From assembly GCF_910589235.1 (NCBI RefSeq), contig NC_060957.1:4034312-4098311 (forward strand): DNA of 64,000 nt, given 5' to 3'. Below the pieces are notes generated by a model. That model did not search any database, was not told the DNA's origin, and saw only the letters and a list, made by a program, of their open reading frames with translations. This stretch comes from Vespa crabro. Its lineage: Eukaryota > Arthropoda > Insecta > Hymenoptera > Vespidae. This document shows, in pieces, positions 39,934 to 54,890 of this stretch. The first letter of the stretch is position 1. Every line of letters starts with the position of its first letter. The position numbers and the translations under genes were made by a program.

Positions 39934-42751
39934 ATTAACGATAATAACGATAATAACGATAATATCGTTATTAACGATAATAACGTTGTTAATAATTTCC
40001 ATATTAATGACCATAACGATATTAACGATGATAATAATCACAGTAAAAACGTGATAAACGATAATAACAGTAATAACGAAAATAACAATAATAACGACAA
40101 AGCGATAATAATAATAACATTTATAACGATAATACCGATAATAATAATAACAATAATAACGATAATATCGATTATGACGATACTAATAATAACGGTGACA
40201 ACGATAATAATAATAACAATAAAAAATATAATAAAGATAATAACGATAATAATAGAATCTGTAATAACGATATAACGAAATTAATAATAATAATAACGAT
40301 AATAACGATAATAATAAGGCAAATAATAACGATAATAACGATAATAACGATTATAATAGTAACAATAATAACAATAATAATGGTAATAACGATAATAACA
40401 TCATTAATAATTTTAATAAAAATGATGATAACGATAATAACGATACTAATAAGAACAATAATATCGATAATAACGATAATAGTAATGGTAATAATGACAT
40501 TAATAACGATAATAACGATAATAAGCAAAATAATAATTATTAAAATAAAATAATAACGATAAAAACGATAATAACGATTACAATAATTACATTAATAATG
40601 ATAATATAGAAAAAAACGATAATAATAATTACAATAAGAATAATAAATACGGTAATAGCGATAATAAAGATGAAAAAACAATAACAATAATAATAATAAT
40701 AACGATAATGTAGATAATAATTATATTACGGCAATAATAATACTAACGATATTAATGATAATAATGATAATAATAATAACAATAATGGATGTAATAACGA
40801 TATTTATAATAACAATAATAAAAATTATAAAGACAATAACGATGATAATAATAACATTAATAATGATAATAATGGTAAGAACGATAAGAATAATAACAAT
40901 AACTACGATAAAAACGACAATAAAGATAATAATAATAATAACACAAACAACCATGATAACGATAATAACGATGAAAACGATAATAATAAATACAATAATA
41001 ACGATAAGAATAATAACGATAATAACGATGATAACGATAATAATTATAACGATATTAACGACAATAAGAATAATAATAATAACAATAATAAGGATAATAA
41101 CGATAATATCGATATTAACGATATAATGATAATAACGATAATAATAACACTAATGAGAATAACGATAATAGTAATAATAATAATATCGACTATAACGATA
41201 AGAACGATAGCGACGATAATAATTATAATAAAAATAATACCGCTAATAACGATAACAATGTTAATAACGATAATAATGTTATTAATAATTTATATAATAG
41301 TGCTAATAATCATATTTAGGATGATAATAATATCATTATTAACGACAATAACGATAATAACGATAATAACGTTAATAACGTTAATGACGAAAACAATAAT
41401 AATGATAATAACGATAACAACGATAATAATAATAAAAATAATAAGATAATAACGATAATTATTATAATGACGATATTAATAATAACAATAATAACCATAA
41501 TAACGAAAATAACGATTACAAAAATTATAATTATATCGATAATAACGAAAATAACGATAACAATAGTTACAATAATAATGGTAATAATAATAATAACGAT
41601 AATAATTATAACAATAATAACGGCCATAACAATAATTATAAAAATAATAACAATTATATCGATAATAACAATATTAACACAAATATTAATAATAACAATA
41701 ATAACGATAATAACGATTAATACAATAAATATAATAATAATAATAACAGTAATAAGAATAATAATGACAAGTACCATAATAACTATAACAAAAATAATAA
41801 TAATAGCAGTATTACCGATAATAACAAAAATAACGAATATAGCGATAGTAATATTAATAATAACAACAATAATAACGGTCATAACGATAATAATAAGCAC
41901 AATAATAACGATAATAACGATAATAAAGATGATAATAATAAAAATAATAATAGTAAGTATAATAACGATTATGACTATTACAATAATAACGATAATAACG
42001 TAAATAACGATATCAATAATAATAATAATAAAAATAAAATAATAAAGATAATAACGATAACATATATAATAATATATTACAAGAATAATAACGATAAAAA
42101 CGATAATAATAATAACAATAATAACGATAGCAACGAAAATAACGATAATAACGATATTATCGATGATAATAATAACATTAATAACGATTATGAAAATAAT
42201 AACGTCAATAACGGTAATAATAACAATAATAATAACGATTATAATGGATATAACGATAATTACGATATTAAAAATAATAATAGTAACGAGAATAACATCA
42301 ATAATATAATAATAACAATAATAATGAAAAACGATAATATCGATATAAACGATAATAATGATAACAATAATAACAATATTAAGGACAATAAAGGTAACAA
42401 TAATAACAGCAATTAAACGATAATATCGATAATAATAATAAATATAACAATAATGGCGATAATAACTATAATAACGATCATAGTAATAAAAACAATAATA
42501 TCGAAAATAACGATAATAATATTATTAATAATAAAATGAGAACGATTATAATGCTTATAACGATAATATTAATAATAATAATAACTATAATAACGAAAAA
42601 ATGATAGTAATAATAATAATAACAATAACAGCTGTAATAACTATAATAAGGATAATAGTAATAATCACAATAATAACGATAATAACGATAACCATAATAA
42701 CTATAATTACGATAATAACGATATTAATAAAAACTTTAATAACGATAATAA
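39934..42751 (+). repeat. Satellite with a third, diverged copy of the tandem unit
   Basis: Triplet satellite without genes. About 40680-40870 is an older relative of 32640-32830 and 36513-36703: the order of irregular words (a TATAATAGCG- or TATATTACGG-like word, GATATTTATA, ACGACAATAACGATGATAAT) is kept, with perhaps 15 percent divergence and small indels. This suggests a higher-order unit that has been copied more than once. Confidence 0.85.
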
Positions 42752-45700
42752 CGATAATGATAATAATAATAATCATAATATCGATAAGATCGATAATAAT
42801 AATTCTAATAATCAAATAATAACCATAATAACGATTATAACAGTAATATATTTAACAATAATAACGACATAACGATGATAACGATAATATCGATAATTAT
42901 GATGACAATAGTAATAATAATAACGATACTGACGATAATAATAACGATAACAACGATAATAATAATAAAAATAGTAACGATAATAATAGTAACAATAGTA
43001 ACTATAATAAAGATAATAACGATAATAGTAATAAGAGCAATATAGATATTAACGATAATGACGATAATAATAATAAAAATAATCAATATAATATACATAA
43101 TAAAGATAATAACGATTATAAGAATAATAATAATATTAATGATTATAACGATAATAGAAGTATTAATAATAACAATAATAACGTTAATAATGAAATAACG
43201 ATGATAAAAATTACATTACAAACGATAAAAACGATAATAATATTAACAATAATAAAGACAATAATGATAATGACTATCATGACGATATCAATAATAAGAA
43301 TAATATCGATAATAACGATAATAACGGTTTATAATAAACACATTAGAAACGATAATAACGATAATAATAATAATAATAACAATAAAGAAGAAAAAACGAT
43401 AATAATAATAACAATAAAATAGATAATAACGATAATAACGATGATAATGATGACATAAATTACAAAAATAACGATAATTACTAGAATTTTAATAATTATA
43501 AAAGCAATATTTATGATAAAAACTATAATAACGATAACAATAATAACACTAATAACGATAAAAGCAATAATAACGATAATGAGAATAATAACTATAAAAC
43601 CGAAGTTGACGATAATAACGATAATAACGATAACGATAATATCGATAATAACAAATAAATAATAATATTAATAACATTAATAATAATAATAATGGTAATA
43701 ATGATAAAAATGATAATAATATTAACAATAATAACGGTAATAACGATAATAATAATAATAATAATAAAGATAATAGCAATAATATCGATAATAATATTAA
43801 TAATAAGAATAAAATATTAACAATAATAACGATTATAACGATAATAACGTAATAACGATAATAACGAAAGTAGTTTTAATAATAATAACAATAATATCAA
43901 TAATAACGGTAATAACGATAATAACGATAATAATAATAACTACAATAGAGGAAATAAAGATAATAATAATAGTATTAATACCATAATAACGATAGTATCG
44001 GTAATAATAATAATAATAATAGAATAATAACGATAACTATTTTAACGATAATAATAATAACAATAATAACGATAATAACGATAATATCGATAATAATAAT
44101 AATAATAAAATGATAAGGATAATAACAATAATAACGATATTAACATAATAACGATAATTACGAAAATAATAATAATAATGTTAGTAACGATAATAGTAAT
44201 AATAATATTAACACTAATAATAACGATAATAACGACAATATCCTTAATAACGGTAATAATGTTATTAATAATTTCAATAATAATGATGATATCGATATTG
44301 AATATGATAGTAATTTCATGAATACCGTGAATGACCGTAATAAAGATAATAACGTAAATAGCGATAATAACGAAAATAATAATAACGGTGATAACGATAA
44401 TAAAGATAACAATATTAATGATATTAAAATAATAATGATAAAAACTATAATAACGATAATAACATTAACAGAAATAAATATTATAACGACAATAACTATA
44501 ATGACGACTTCAATAATAATAATAATAATAACAATAACAATAATAACGGTAATAACGATATTATCGATGGTAATAATAATATTAATAACGATAATAACGG
44601 TAATAACGATTAGAGTAATTTCACTAATAACGAGAATAACGATAATAACGATAATATTACTAATCAATATAATAATAACAATAATATCGTTATTAACAAT
44701 AATAGTAATAATTAAAATAATAGTAATAACGAGAATAATAATAACAATAAAAATATTAATAATAAGAATAATATTAAACACAAAAATAATAAAAATAACG
44801 ATAACATCGGAAACATATATAATAACAATAATAACTATATTACGATAATAACTATAAAAACGATTACAATAATAAAAACTGTAATAACGAAAATAACGCA
44901 AAATAATAATTATAATAATAATAGTAACAATGATAATGAAATTAACGATAATAACGACAAAAAATAATAATAACAATAATAATGATAATAACGATCATAA
45001 CGATTGTGATAATAATAAAAATAATAAAGATAATAACGATAAGAACGAAACTTACAATAACATTAATAACGATAATAAATGATATTAACAATAAGAACGA
45101 TAATAATAATAACAATAATAACGATAATAACAATAATTACGATAATAATAATAACAATATTAACGATAATAACGATAATAATATTAAATACAATAATAAA
45201 AATAATAATAATATTACCGATATCAGCAACAACAAAAATAATAAAAACAATTTTAACAATAATCACGATCATTACAGTTATAATAATAATAACAATAATA
45301 ACGATAATAACGATAAAAACGAAATAATATTATTATAACATTAATAAGGATAATAATGATAATAACGATCAGAACAACAATAAAAATAATAATAAGGATA
45401 ATAAGGATGATAACGATCAAAACGGTTATAATAATAATAACAATATTAACGGTTATAACGATAATAACGATAAGAATAATAATAATAATAATAACAATAA
45501 TGACAAAAATAACGATAATAACAATAATAAATATAATTACATTCAAACGATATTAACGATAATAACAATAAAAACAATAATAATAATGATAACGATAAAA
45601 CGTAAATAACGATAAAATAATAATAACAACTATAACGATAATAATGATAATAACGATAATAACAATAATAAAAATAATAATAACGATAATAACGATAATA

Positions 45701-48700
45701 ATGTTCATATTGGATATATAAATAAAAATAATTACAATAAATACGATAATAATGATAACGATAATAACGATAATAACAATAAAAGAGTTAATAATAATAA
45801 TAACGATAGAAACTAAAATGAATACAATAAGAATAATAACGATATTAACGATAATACCAATAAAAACGATAATAATAGTAATATCGATCATAACGGTTAT
45901 AATAATAATGACAATAATTAAGATAATAGAGATAATAACGATAACTATAATAACCATAATAACGATAATAACGATATTACCGATAATGTTAAGAATAATA
46001 ACAATAATAACAAAAATAACGATAATGACGATAATAACGATAATAGTAATTACCACAAATAAAGATAATAACGATAATAACGATAATAAAGATAAAAATA
46101 TTAACAATTATAACGATAATAACGATAATAACAACAAAAACGATAAAAATAATAATAACGATAATAACGATAATAACGATAAAAATGGTTATAATAATAA
46201 CAATAATAATAATAAAAACGATAATAATAATAACAATAATAACGATAATAACCGTCATAACGGTTATAGTAATAATAACAATAATTAAGATAGTAACCAT
46301 AATGACGGTAATAATAATAAAAATAATAACGGTAATAACTATAATAATAAAACTACCAAAAATAATAACGATATTATCGATAATAATGATAATAACGATA
46401 ATTAGAATAACAATAGTAACGATAATAACGATATTAAAGATAATAATGTTAATAATAATAACAATAATAACAAAAATAACGATAATAAAGATAATAATAA
46501 TAACAATAATAACAATAATAACGATGATATTATTAATAATAATAATAACGATAAAAACGATAATAACGGTATTATATCAAAATATAACGGTATTATAGTA
46601 TAATATAATAATAATAATAACGATAATTACGATAATAACAATATAGAAGTTAATAATAATAATATCGAAATAAACGATAAAAATAGTAATAATAAGAAAA
46701 ATAATAACAAGAATAGCGCATATAACGATAATAACGATAATCAAGATAAAACGGATAATAATAATAACATTAATGTTGATAATGACGAAAATAAAATTAA
46801 TAATAATAATGACGATAAAAACGATGAAAACGTTAATAAATATAATAACAATAATAATGATAATAACAATATTAACAAAAAGAAAGGTAATAATAATAAT
46901 AAGAATAATAACGATAAAAACAAAATTAATAATAATATCAATAAGAACGATAACAACGATAATAACGATAATTAAGATAATAACGATTATAATAATAATA
47001 ACAATAATACCTATAATAACGATAATAAACAAAATTACAGTAACATTAATATTGTTTATAAAGATAATAACGATAATAATAATAACAAAAATAATGCTAA
47101 TAAGGGTAATAATGATAATAATAATAATAATAACAATAATAACGATAATAAGTATAATAACAGTAATGATAATAATTATAATCATATCAAAAATTTTGAT
47201 TAAAACGGTTATAATGATAAAAACGATAATAACTATGATAAATGTATTAACGATAATAATAATAAAAAAAATAACGATAATAACAATATTAACAATAATA
47301 TCAATATTAATAATAATAACAATAATAACTATAATAATGATAATAACGATAATAACGATAATAATAATAATAATAATGTTGATGATTATGACAATAATAA
47401 TGGTAATAATAATTAGATTAAAAACAATAATAACAATAACAACGATAAAAATAATAACAATAATAACGATAATAATATTAATAGCAATAATAACGATAAT
47501 AACGATAGTAACGATAATAATAAGAAAATAATAACGATAATAACCATAATAACTTTAATAGCGATAATTATAATAACAATAACAACGATAATAACAATTA
47601 TAACAATAAAAACGATAATAATAATAATATCGATAGTAACGATAATGACAATAATATTAATAACAATAAGAACGATAATATCGATAATAGCTGTAAAAAC
47701 AGTAATATCGAAGATAACAATAATAATAACGATATTATTAATAATAATCAATATTAATAATAACCATATAATCGATTATAAGGTTAATAAAGAAAATAAT
47801 AACGGTAATAATACTAAGAACGATTGTAACGAGTATAATTATCTTAAGGATAAAAAAGATAATATCAATAATAACGATTATAACGATGATAATAATAATA
47901 ATATTAATATTTATATTAAAGCAATAACAATAATAATAAAAATAATAACGATAATAACGACAATAACGATAATAACGGTGATAACTATAATAAGGATTAT
48001 AACGATAATAACGGTAATATCGATAGTAACGATAATAACAATAACAATAGCGATAATAACAACAGTAACGTTAATACTATTAATAATGATAATAATAATA
48101 ATTACGTTAATAACAATAAATTGATAATATTGATAATTAACTGTAATAATAATGATACTAATAATAGTAATAATAGTAATAATTATCGTATCGATAATAT
48201 CGATAGCGATATTTATAACGATAATAACGATAATATCGATTATAACGCTTATAACGGAAATAACAATAATAACGATAAGTGCGATAATAAAGTATATAAC
48301 GATAATAATATTAATAATATCAATTATAATTATATTACTAATATTTACGATAATAATCATAATAACAACAATAAATTTCATAACGTTAATAATAATTAAA
48401 ATAAGGATCATAATAATAACAATAATAATAAAAATAAAGAATAAAAACGATAATAACAATTGTAACGTATTAGTGATAATAATAAGGATAATATTATTAT
48501 TAATAATAATAGCGATGATGAAAATGAAAATAATTATAACGATAATAAATATAGTAAAGATAATAACGATTATAATAATATCGATAAAAACGATAATATG
48601 GATTATTTTAATAAAAACGATAATAACGATAATAACAATAATAACGAATATAACACTTAAAACGGTAATAACAAAAATAATGATAATAAATATAATAATA

Positions 48701-49199
48701 ATAATAATAATAATAATATTAATTATAATAATAATAATAACGATAAAACAGTAATAATAAAAATCATGATAATTGCGATAATAACTATAATAATAATTAT
48801 TATATTAATAATAGTAATAGTAATAATAATAACGATAAAAACTGTCAAAATAGAAATAACGATAACTGCAATAATAATGTTAATAACTATAATAACGATA
48901 GTAACGATAATATCGATAATAACGATAATAACGATAGTAATGGTAATAAAGTTAATAAGGATAATATGAACGATAATAATAATTATAACGATAAAAACGA
49001 AAATAACGATAATAATAACGATAATAACGATAATAATTACAATAACAATAATAGTGACAACAATGATAATAACATTATTAACGATAATAATAACGATAAT
49101 AATAATAATTATAACGATTATAAAGGTTATAACTATGTTAAGGATAATAACTATCATATCAATAGATACGATAATAACTATTATAATAATAATATTAAT
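42752..49199 (+). repeat. AAT/AAC/GAT satellite, block B
   Basis: The satellite equivalent of 1-4911 with about 1.48 kb more (44070-45548). That segment carries its own irregular words but is the same triplet type. No gene is seen. Confidence 0.93.
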
Positions 49200-51853
49200 A
49201 TTTCTCCTTTCTTTTCTTTTTTTTTGATGGTCTGAGAATGCCGATCTTTACAAACTATCGCACGACCCCTCCAATTAGAGGAGCACTTCACCATTTGGGT
49301 CCCCCATTAATGTCCCTGGAGTGTCTGGCTCGCCGTTGGAATAGGCACTACCGACTAAACTTATATCCATCCTAATGGCATAGTGAAACTATCCCGGCAG
49401 CGCTATGGGCCATTACTTCGAAATGGCGCTACTAAATGAGGTCCCTTTACGGGATTCTCCATTCGGCTCCATGGGTCACGAGACTCGTGCAAAATTAGGG
49501 TCAAGTCTATTGGCCGCCCATCTCCTTTTTTCTGCACACGATGGCCCTGACTTACCAGGCAACCTTGTTCCATTCCTACTGACCTCGGAGCAATTCCTTG
49601 ACTACGTTGTCTGGCGAGATGTCTCCGAGGTCCTGCTTCAATGCAGTTGATCGGCGCACTACCGGGTACACCTGAAGAACGTGTGGTGGGCGTCGTCATT
49701 GGTCGACCCCCCATAGGGACAGTTGCCGTCTCCTACCTTCCTCATTTTTGTAAGGTAGGAGCAGAATAGGACATACCCTGACAAGAATTGGATGAGATAG
49801 AAGTAGACTTCTCCCGCCTCCCGGTTTAGCCAGTTGTCTAGTTGACTGATGAAACGGGCAATCCATCTGCCCCTAGGTTCTTGTTCTCATCTGCATTGCC
49901 AGGCCTCGATGCTGCTAGACCTAGCGATCCTTGATGCCTCCACCTTCCCCAGAACGGGCTTCTGCTGGTGGATGAATTGTCTCTCTTTGGCTAGTAGATC
50001 GATCGGGATTACCCCCGGTCCCAGTATGGAGCCCTTGGCTGCCCCCGATGTCCATCCCAATCTTTTCGGAACATCGCCTCTATTGAATTATAGGAAGCGC
50101 TAGTTCAGGTAGTCCCCGAGTATTCGGAGTAGATTCTCCGGGAGTAGGTACAACTGCAATTACGTTCGAGCGCTTCACTTGCCAAGTCCCACCTGATGAA
50201 GTTGAAGGCATTTCGCACGTCTATGGTAGTCAGCAGATACAAATGGCGAGATAAATTATTTCCGCGCTCCGTCATATTAGCGGCCGTGACAACTTACTGG
50301 ACTGCGTGTATAGTGGAGAGGCCAGATCGAAATCCTTATTGACGGACAGCGCGATCGCCCTCTGCCCTCACGGCAGGTGTGGCCTAAACAGTTTCTCCAG
50401 GAGCTTGTCAGTCGTGTCGAGCATATATAAAGGCCTGTATGACGAAACGACATCTGCTGGGTCCTTGCCCTTATTTATGAGTACAAATCTCGTTTTCTTC
50501 CACGGGGCGGGAAAAATGCTCTCCCTTAGGCACATGTTAAGCAAGAGCTGACTCTGCGTGTCAGCTTTCATTATTTCCGCTGGAAAGCCGTCTGGTCCTG
50601 GAGCTTTCTTGTTCCGCATAGAAGATGCGGCCCTGAGGAGCTCTCACACCGTAAACTGTGGCGCTTCGGGGCTGCCATTCGCAGACGGGCCAAACTCTTA
50701 ATTCGGCTGTGAGGGGAATAGGGTATCAACTATGTTTTCCAACGTCCTCGCGTCCTGAGAGATTCCTTGCTTGTGTGTCCCCAGCTTGCGAGTGACGATC
50801 TGATATCCAAATTCCCACCGATTCTGGTCGATATCCATGCACAGCTCCTTCCAGCACCGTCGTTGAATGGCTTTGAAGATCCTCTTCAGTAACATGTTGG
50901 CCGCTTTATACTCTTCGCTCAAGTGAGCAGCGTCGAGTTCGCGGCTCTACGTTCATTGTGCTAACCGGCGATGCCTTATGTTCTTCTTGCTAAGAACTGT
51001 GATCTCGTTCGTCCAACAGTATGCAGGACGACGCTTCCGGTTCGTGTTATATCCTATTATCGCGCAAGCCTTTTGGATGAGATGCATAGTTGCTGCAGTA
51101 ATACTCCTGGATTGCGCATGTGGCGATAGACTCGCGGAAGCAATTTGAAGGGACCTCCATCCTTCATTTAAGACCGAAGACAGCCTCTCTCGATCCATTT
51201 TTGCAATGATCTACCGGGGGGTCTTACTGGAATTGTCACGGCTGGCCTCCTATCGTGTACATCGAAGAGGATGTACTGATGGTCGCTCACGGTATAGTCC
51301 TCAATTACCCGCCAGCCTGCGACTCTTGCCACAAGTTGTTCGTTGGCTAGAGAGACGTCCAGGATCGTCTCTCTGTAGCCAGGTCTTCAACAAGGTTGAC
51401 GTCGAGCCTGTGTTGAGTACTGATAGCTGTAGTCTCGGCACCACCTCCATGATTCACCTTCCTCTGCAGTCCGGTCTGAACTCCCCCCATTTGAGAGCTT
51501 TGGCGCTTAAGTCTCTAGCCATAATGAGATCACCATGCATTTCCCGTAGCGCGTTTTCGAGATCGTCCAGTTTGTTCTGGAAGTCCTCTGTCCGGTCATA
51601 CGGGGTGAGATATACGCTGTCATAAGTCATCAAGTTATGTTTCACCCAAATGTAACCGCGTCCGTAATCCTGATCCGACACATTTATTTGTCGGGTGTCT
51701 GAGATCCAGACAGCCGCGGTGCCCAATTCGTCGGCGTACCATCCAGCTCCTATTATATTCTGGTACTGTTCGCTGATCAGAACAACATCCGCTTATTTCT
51801 GAAAGCAGATCTGGATTAGGAGGTGGGACAGAGTTGGGTTAGGTGTTGGAATA
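49200..51853 (-). mobile_element. R1-clade retrotransposon copy 2, duplicate of copy 1
   Basis: Same orientation, same 3' A-rich tail (49203-49225) and same 5' truncation as copy 1, with satellite on both sides. It differs by a deletion of about 530 bp at 50016 (copy 1 positions 5710-6239), a 12-bp difference near 49918, an 8-bp extra near 49557 and single-base changes. The shared truncation identifies it as a product of the block duplication rather than a second insertion. Confidence 0.93.
49507..51835 (-). pseudogene. R1 copy 2 ORF2 remnant, lacking the RT active site
   Basis: The endonuclease part at 51726-51454 reads like copy 1, but its catalytic block is ARDLSAK instead of GDLNAK, so both Gly and Asn are changed. 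SDHQYI is still present near 51275. RT fingers (APGPDGFPAEIMKA) are at 50619-50368. The deletion at 50016 removes the whole palm C-motif (YVDD) and the following region and joins box B directly to the C-terminal domain. The conserved ORF2 terminal stop is at 49507-49509. Clearly dead. Confidence 0.9.
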
Positions 51854-52281
51854 ATAGTGACAATAATTACGATATTAATAATAATAATAATATCGATAAT
51901 AATAATAATTACGATATAAAAGATAGTAACGATGATAACGATATTAATAACGATTATTATAATAGTAACGATAACAGTAAAAATAATAACAATATTATTA
52001 ATAATAATAATAATACTGATAATGAAAAAAAATAAGGATATAAACGTATATAACGATAATAACGGCAATAATAACGACAATGATAATAGTAACGAAAATA
52101 ACGGTAGCAACGATAAAAATTACGATAATAATGATTATAGCGATTATATCGTTAATAACGATAATAATAACGATAATAAGGATAACGATAAAAACATTAA
52201 TTAAGTTGATAATTACGATAATAGTAGTAGTAACAATAACAGCGACAATAATAACGATAATAATAGTAATGTAGTTAATAA
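51854..52281 (+). repeat. Satellite spacer, block B
   Basis: The counterpart of 8076-8506 between the R1 and LINE remnants: triplet satellite with the same run of A before GGATATAAACG (near 52025). No gene. Confidence 0.9.
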
Positions 52282-52502
52282 CTCTGGATTGAAACGATAT
52301 ATATATTCTAGCAGTACATGAGACTAGATTTTTGGATAAAAATGTGACAGAAACTAAAGAATATAAAATCTTTGAAGGTATTCATGCGATTAAAATTATG
52401 ATAGGATTGCCAAACTTGGTAACAGACATATATATCTGTAAATGAGTATTATACTTTGTAACAGAATTCAAATCCCGCTCAGAAAGGATGTCTCTTTAGA
52501 CG

Positions 52503-52871
52503 ATGAAATGCAAAAGTAAATTATACATTTTTATTAATTGTCATGCACCAATAAATAAAGACAACAAGAAGAACCCAAATAAAGTAGAGGAATTCTGGGA
52601 CATCCTGGACGATGAAATGTCTAAAATTCCAAAGTCAAATGTAGTGATATTACTTGGAGAATTCAATGCCCAAATAGGAAGGGAGAGAATTCAAAGAACA
52701 ATAGTGGGAGAATATGCTGCACACCAAAGAATAAATAGAAATGGGATGAGATTGATTACTATTTGTAAAAACTTTCAATTGAAGGTAATATTGACTTTCT
52801 TCAGGAAATTGCCAAAAAGAGCTAAAACATATATTTCTCCAAATCCATGTTCCAAGGTGAATTTCAAATAG
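52503..52871 (+). pseudogene. LINE copy B endonuclease fragment
   Basis: Same domain fragment as in copy A: INCHAPINKD near the start and VVILLGEFNAQIGRE in the middle. The catalytic Asp of GDFN is Glu here. A one-base deletion near 52850 relative to copy A shifts the frame before the IDH motif, ending the open frame at 52871. Confidence 0.8.
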
Positions 52872-53009
52872 ATCATGTAGCTATATCCAAAGAAACATGA
52901 CGGAAATTATGTGTGTCAAGGTAGTAAGAAGGTGAGAATTTGAATCTGATTACTTTTTGTCTAAAATCAAAATCAAATTCTTACCCAACAGAAATCACAG
53001 AAGAGGGGA

Positions 53010-54820
53010 AATAATAAATAAGTACAATACAAATAGACTCCAAATTACACAAGAAACTTTGGAAACATTTTAGGAAGAAATAAAAGTAACTCATCATGGG
53101 AAGTGGCAAGATTTATTAAAAGAAATAACGAACGCAGCCCAGAAAATATTTGAACTAGCCAAGCATAGAAAAAAACCTTGGTGGAACTAAATATGTGAAA
53201 ATGCATTACAGGATAGAATAAAACAATGGAAAAAGTGGAAATACTCGGGGAAGACTGAACACCATGATCTATTCAAACAACGAAAGAAAGACGCTGCTAG
53301 AATAATAAGGGGAGTTAAAAAATCTTTCGAAAAATCACATCTTATCGACATGCAAAACAACTTTTTTAAAAATAATTCATGAAATTTCAATCAGACATTT
53401 AAGACTCAATTAAAGGGGTATCAAGCGTCTAGCATATGCTTCAAAGATGAAATTTGTAAATATGGCCTAAGCATTGCGGAATACTGTGAAATATTTGCGA
53501 AACACTTTGACCAACTTTTAAACTGCCCTAAACCAAAACATGAATTTGAATTCTCAGAAACAACTGAAAATCTGGTAGAAGATATACCACCCAAAGGTGA
53601 AGAAATTAAGGAAGCAATTAACAATCTAAAAAATAATAATGCTAGTGAAGAAGACTCTATAATAGCTGAACTTTTGAAATGTTCTCAATTAAAAGTCATT
53701 GAAGAAATGCAGTTAATCTTTGAAGATATTTGGAGAACCGAGAGGTTTCCAGAAGAGAGTAAAGTAACTCTAATTCATCCATTACATAAAAAGGGGACAG
53801 ACAGAATGAAGATAATTATAGAGGCATTTCTCTTCTGCAAACTGCATACAAGGTGATCTCAAAAATATTGCTGAATAGAATATAATCAACACTTGACAAG
53901 CAACGGGGAGAGTAGCAAGCTGGATTTCGAAAAGATAGATCTTCTTCAGAACAAACTTTTAACTAACAATTCATAATTCGCCGTAGGATACTGAATTCAA
54001 AAGACATAGTAATAACTTTTATAGATTTTTAAAAGGCATTTGACTCGGTTGGTAAAGAAAACATAGATAAAATAATACGTGAATTTGGAGTTAATAATAA
54101 ATTGGCCAACTTAATACGTGAAACACTAATTGACACGATATCAAAAGTAAAATTTATGGATGATATATCTATACCTATTGAGGTAAATATAGGTGTAAGG
54201 CAAGATGATGATTATTCACCTCTTCTATTCAACTGAGTTCTAGGAAAAATTGTCAGAATTTGGAAGGTAAAACTAAAAGAACAAAACGTTTCGCCTGTTA
54301 ATTTGGGAAGAAAGAACTAAGGCATTGAAATAAGTTGCCTAGAATTTGCAGACGATTTTGCTATAATGTCAGACAACCTAAAAAGTGCAACAACACAAAT
54401 CAATCTCTTGGAAGAAATAGCAGACAAAGCAGGTTTGAAATGCTTAGTACTAAATTATAGATTAGATGAACTAGATGTACCAGAAAGGAGAATCATGAGG
54501 ATAATTTTAGGTCCAGTGAAAACAACAAAAGTATGGAAATTAAATAAATTAAATAAAACAAATTAAAAAAAGGACACTAGTGTACCTTTAGAAGAAAAAG
54601 GCAACAACCAGTCGGATTCAAGAGGTAAAGAAAGATCTAGATAGATATAATATAAGTGAGGAAGAAACTATAGACACAGAGATTCTTAGAAAGAGGGTAT
54701 TAAGAATGGAATAATTCCAAGGTAGATGGGTGGAGAAACCTGGTGCAAAGTGGTCTGAGAACAGAGAAAAGAGCACAGTGGAAAGATGAAGGAATATTGG
54801 AGGGATGGAAAAAGAAAACA
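53010..54820 (+). pseudogene. LINE copy B linker, reverse transcriptase and tail
   Basis: Collinear with copy A. The RT fingers KEAINNLKNNNASEEDSIIAELLK lie near 53610-53685 and LIHPLHKKG near 53770-53795. Motif A has the same TAA inside IDF-stop-KAFDSV near 54020-54050, and the intact catalytic EFADDFAIM is at about 54345-54369. The segment between the ILGPVK motif and the basic tail is shortened by a deletion (KVWKLNKLNKTN then stop). Non-functional. Confidence 0.8.
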
Positions 54821-54890
54821 GCTAAGTATGAAGATTTGAAATTGGTATGGGGTCCCCAGCAGGCCTCATCGAAAAAACAAGAATAGAAAT

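Larger units (their letters stand above)
52282..54890 (+). mobile_element. RTE/craniofacial-like LINE copy B
   Basis: The duplicate of 8507-11186, with the same 5' breakpoint (CTCTGGATTG), the same 3' end (GGCCTCATCG then A-rich) and common stops. Small private changes include an 11-bp stretch near 54080 that copy A has lost and a deletion of about 100 bp near 54545. Confidence 0.85.
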
